Shown piece by piece: positions 59,732 through 64,000 of a DNA stretch of 64,000 nucleotides (positions are counted from its first letter, which is position 1; each line of letters opens with the position of its first letter). A program made the translations under genes and the position numbers. Below the pieces are notes generated by a model. That model was not told the DNA's origin, did not search any database, and saw nothing but the letters and a program-made list of their open reading frames with translations. The DNA comes from Trichoplax sp. H2 (lineage: Eukaryota > Placozoa > Uniplacotomia > Trichoplacea): assembly GCA_003344405.1 (NCBI GenBank), contig NOWV01000020.1:310001-374000 (forward strand). Reading direction: 5' to 3'.

Positions 59732-62700
59732 TTAGCAACATCGACTGTTAGATCTTCTAAACCGTCTTGGTTTAAGGCTATCTACTTTGATAGAATCATT
59801 GATATTGTTAGATGATATAGTATCTTGTTCTTCATTCCTTGCTTCAAGTAAGTGTCTAGATTAATAAAAGTATAAAATTTTGTTAATTGCAAGATCAGCT
59901 ACGCAATTATTTTAAACCAGTCGATAGACTCATCGATCTGCAAACACGCACTAAAAATTTTCATCACCTTGCTAGTTGATGACATGTTTCAAAAACATGC
60001 TCTCCAGTCCTTGCACTTGTTTCAGCATACATTGCATTATGATCCTGTACAATTATAAGATCGTCAATAAAAGAAATTTAAGAGTAAAAAATCAAGTTAT
60101 ACTCGTCTAGTAACTTATAAATTTGAATTAGACTAATTATTTGATAAAGATCTTACGAAAGCCATCTGGAATCCATCTTCTATGCTAACTTTTCTTTGAT
60201 CCGATATATCTAACTTATTACCAACCATTATAAGTAAAGGTGGATTTTCTACCCAGTCCTAGTTATTATTATCAACATAGAGTAATTGGTTATTGTTAAC
60301 ATTATACCAATTCTATTAAGATATTTATAGAAATGGTATGAAAGTGAATTTTCGAATTTTTTATAGCTACAATAAGATGATCGCATCGGTACTAAAAGCA
60401 AGAAACGACCAAGCAGTAGGTGTATCATGTTTGAAACTAAACCCTTGATACTATGAAACTCTTAACCTACCTCAATATGTGAAAGCCAAGTCGGAATGTT
60501 TTCGAATGAGTCTTTGCTGGTAATATCAAACAGGGCAATTATTCCATCGGCTCGACGAAAGTAGGACCTAGGTAAGCTATCAAACCTACGTCAATAGTAA
60601 AATAGGCAAACATCAATCTTGGATATCCTGTGTTCCAAAAAGTGTTTCAGATATTTGCAACAGATATAGGGTGAAACATTATTCTCAATAATAGACACCA
60701 TATCAGAATTCGAACATAAAAGCTTTCCGTTAGATACAGTATGCATTTACTTATCATAATTTGTAAATTCTAATTAGCAGTATTGAGTTAATTCTTTACC
60801 TTTCTTGACCAACGGTATCCCAAATTTCTAGCATAACGACTTTATCATCAATAATAACAGGTTTATTATGCAATCCAGGATCTGTTCATTGTGGATTAAA
60901 ATAATCATCTTAAAAGGTTAGAGTTTAATCTTTTAATCATTTTACAGAAATTAGCTCCTTTGTCTTAATAATTAAAATTATTCACTGAGCAAAGTCTGCT
61001 TTAGAGATACGCAATAGATTAATTTATTTAATCCTATTTGACTATCTAATACATAGGAATACAACTTGGATCTAAAGGTTATAAAATTGCAATAACATAG
61101 GTAATGATTTTCAGAATAAATTATCTAATAATTGCGAAAGTAATGTTGGCAGATTATAGAGTTAACTATGATAGAAAGAATCAACTGTAACATTAGTTGA
61201 GTGATTTCATTCTAGATTATCTTTTCGTCATGGGCATTAGAAAGCAATTAATGATTACACCTCCCGATATCTAAGGTACGAGTGAAGATGAAATTCTTTC
61301 ATACTTCTAATGGTAACAGATTTAATTATAAAGCTTAAGTCAGAAGTAGTTCATGTGTACTTGCCAATTGTAACCCGCTGGAACTGATCGAAGTTATGAT
61401 GGCAAAATCGATTAATAAAACTGGATTTTCCAACACCAGAATCTCCTACCAGGATAATTTTAAATATTTTCATTGCTGTCATCATGGTCACATTAACCTA
61501 AGTTAGATAGAAATAATAGAAATTCTGCAATAAATTTATGATGTTGTGAAAAATAAACCGTGGATTTACGAATTAAAACAGTTAAATTGTAAGAAATACA
61601 TATCTTTCATCTCATTTACCTCGACATTTGTCTCAACAACATCTGTTAAACCATCAACTGTATCTTTTTTATCGGAATTCATCAATTTATCCTTTCTATT
61701 TTGTTGCCACGATGCGCTAGTTAGTAGTGAGCGTACATCATCACTCACTTTAACCTGGGAAATTTCTTCGTGAGGATCAGACTGTTTATCTTCATTATCC
61801 GTTTGATTTAATAATACATTTTCATCATTATCTAGCTGCCAGCCCTGTAAAAATCATTAAACAGCTTTTATGGATGCTAAAAATTCGTATATATTAAGTT
61901 ACGACTAGGGTCCATTTAGGATCAGAAAATGATTCAGAGTAAGCTTTTACTTCTCAATATCTAAATTATACGAAAATATCATCATTGGATTATTGTCCAA
62001 AATGAAAAAACGGAACAAGAATTCACCTCTTCCTGATATCTTTTCAATTTTGCCGTTCGAGCTAGTTTAATAAATTCGTCCCATCCCTGAATAATTGCTC
62101 TGAATGTTAAAGAATTATTTATTTATTAATTTACAAGAAATAATTAACTATTTTGAAATTGTTATGATGAGAGCAGCCATTCATAATTACGATGTTTACA
62201 CTTTGACATATACTGACTTTGCTATGATGAAATTAATCTTCTGTTATTACGATATTTATATTTAACTTATGCTAAAGTTTGCGATATGATAAAATCAATC
62301 TTATGGTATTGCGATATTTATACTGTAACCCGCGATAAACTTTATAGTATGATAATAGCAATCTTACGATATCGCGATATTTATATTTAGCCAATGTTAA
62401 ATTTTGTCATAATAAAATCGTACTGCATATCATTACGATATTTGTACCTTAATCCTTACTATACTTTGTCATATGATAAAAGCAATCTTATATTATTATT
62501 TATATACTGTAACCCATGCTAAAGCTTGTTGTGACATAATCAATTTTAAGTTATTATGATATTAATACTATACATTAACCCAAGCCAAACTTTAACATAT
62601 GATAAAATTAATTTTAAGTTGTTACGATATTAATACTTCAACCCAGGCCGAATTTTAACATATGATAGAATTAATTTAAGTCATTACGATATTTATACTT

Positions 62701-63001
62701 TAACCCATGTTAAATTCTGCTAAGCTAAAATTAATGTTACGCCATTACAATATCTACATATACTGTAACCTATGCTAAACTTTATCATACGATTAAATTA
62801 ATCTTTAGTTACCTATTAGCGATTCCACCCGAAGTTGAAACGACCAGAGGTTCGACATATTTGTTTCGATTAAATAATTTATTATAATACGATTTCTTCT
62901 TTATAGGAGATGTTTCTGTTTTGATAACAACTGCCTGTAATGGAGTTGTATTCTCAGGTTGATTATCATCCGTTGAGCCTCTATTGATTTGAATTCTTTC
63001 A
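59732..63001 (-). CDS. RASEF/CRACR2A-like large Rab GTPase, 3' part (5' end not found)
   Basis: A Rab-type GTPase preceded by a long non-Rab region. Nine exons join in phase: 63001-62813, 62099-62027, 61844-61620, 61497-61365, 60881-60800, 60585-60471, 60258-60157, 60044-59968 and 59855-59732. The GTPase motifs are GDSGVGKSS (G1), WDTVGQE (G3), GNKLD (G4) and ETSA (G5). SYFRRADG after G3 is characteristic of the RASEF/CRACR2A/Rab44 branch. The chain ends RCC-stop, a double-cysteine prenylation site, predicting membrane attachment. The first three exons encode a polar, acidic linker. Any EF-hand or coiled-coil exons would lie beyond 63001, possibly outside the window. The intron after the G1 exon starts GCAAGT (61364 downwards), a GC-AG intron. 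G3 has Val where Rabs usually have Ala. Confidence 0.8.
62160..62812. repeat. Diverged ~60-bp satellite filling an intron of the Rab gene
   Basis: About ten copies of a unit of the form TTACGATATTTATAC, TTAACCCATGCTAAA, CTTTGTCATATGATAAAAT, CAATCTTA, with spacing of roughly 55-65 bases. The array reaches to within about ten bases of the donor site at 62812 and occupies most of the 62100-62812 intron. Copies are diverged (perhaps 70-85% alike by eye). Confidence 0.85.
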
Positions 63002-64000
63002 CTACGCAGAGTAATGAAATTGAAAAGGTCGAAATTTAATTTATACTCTCCAATGTTATTTTAAGTTTTAGAAACTACGGATAATCCTAAATTAGAAAAC
63101 TTCAAAAGCAGGCGTGAGAGTATTTATTACGATTAATACTTCACATATTATGCTAATAACTCTATTTTGGAATAGTTCTTAAGATCTCATGCTCGTTGAT
63201 ATTGACTACTGTACACCGGATAACAAGTTGAAGCAAGTGCTAATGTTTTTAGGGGTAAAGAGAATCCTCCTATCTATCGGGTTATTCGAAGCTAGGAATT
63301 AAAACTTCCAGAATTCACTCATCGAATCAAATCGAATCAATTAGTCAAATCGGAAAATAGATGTTACTGACTAGTAACAAAACACAAAAATAATTCAAAA
63401 CTGATGTGTTACTAAACAGTAGCAAGATCAAGACTAACCCAAGCTCTTCAATCTACCAGCACACCAGCTGTAATTTCTACAGGCTTTTGCACGCAATTTA
63501 TTCTCTAAAGTATAGCACATGAAGAAATAGCTAGTTGAACTAAATTATACTACTGGATATAAGGAACTGTATCTAAATGTTGATTGTTAGCGCTAACGTT
63601 AGCTATTACATCAGCAATGAATAACATGACAGGTGCAAAATAATCTCAAAGACTTTGAAGGTTAGCGACTGTAATTTCATGATAGTGATGAAGAATATGA
63701 ATTAGGAATTAATACCTTATGATTTGTGTTCTATAGCAATTTTCAATATTACGTACTAGCATGAATTTTATAGTACATGAATATGTTATAGGTGGGTTTT
63801 CTAGCAAGCTATTGATTGGAAGTTTTTCTGAGATTTGTACAAGGTACGAAATTAAATTAAATCTGTTAAAGAACAAAAATTATAGGATAAAACATTTTTA
63901 GATGTCTCTTAATGAGATGCTGTCCATATCATATGCATATTTATATACATTGTATATACATATACATATATATTTATCGATAGATAGACTTAAAATGTAG
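63002..64000. other. Terminal 1 kb, no exon found
   Basis: By exon phase the Rab gene must have at least one more 5' exon upstream of 63001, but I could not find a convincing one here. AT-rich DNA with a CATATATACA-type microsatellite at the very end (about 63935-63985). Confidence 0.45.

Overview
The window is eukaryotic and animal. It is AT-rich (roughly two thirds A+T by eye). Its genes are split by many short GT-AG introns, mostly 60-700 bases, and the proteins are clear metazoan orthologues (ATG13, ITFG2, SNRNP70, MICAL, EIF2AK4/GCN2, TMCO4, a RASEF/CRACR2A-type large Rab). These sit beside families that vertebrates lack or have reduced: AlkD-type DNA glycosylases and a nematode-type class 2 lipase. 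Compact conserved gene structures plus this mixture suggest an early-branching animal. A placozoan (Trichoplax/Hoilungia) is my best guess, but that is inference. No RNA gene, CRISPR array, insertion sequence or recognisable transposase was found.

Layout: 62-598 (+) last exons of ATG13; 2025-3776 (+) single-exon five-finger C2H2 protein; 4336-8548 (-) ITFG2, head-to-head across a repeat array with 9939-13762 (+) U1-70K; a 3 kb gene-free stretch with a 20-N assembly gap; 16764-23966 (+) full MICAL; 24765-35662 (-) full GCN2 in 36 exons, head-to-head across an 80-bp minisatellite with 37226-40179 (+) TMCO4; 42556-43494 (-) intronless secreted lipase; 47472-49137 (-) and 50952-52692 (+) a head-to-head pair of AlkD-like glycosylase genes with matching exon structure; 54204-55172 (-) intronless six-blade kelch protein; 56515-56934 (-) stand-alone CARD protein; 59732-63001 (-) Rab-domain half of a RASEF/CRACR2A-like GTPase whose 5' end is not found here.

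How the genes relate: three sit on the amino-acid/nutrient stress axis (ATG13 in autophagy initiation; ITFG2 in KICSTOR, which restrains mTORC1; GCN2, the uncharged-tRNA sensor). MICAL and the large Rab both belong to membrane/cytoskeleton traffic. The AlkD pair shares an intergenic region holding two mutually exclusive hairpins, a nested stem-loop, a p53-like double half-site and a TATA box, and this is the stretch I would examine first. The non-coding DNA is dominated by degenerate tandem arrays and by the palindromic word family GTACTGTAC/TACAGTA. The most ordered arrays lie between divergent promoters or fill introns.

Gene models were built by hand by joining exons at GT-AG sites with consistent phase and checking against remembered human orthologues. 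No alignment or database search was run.
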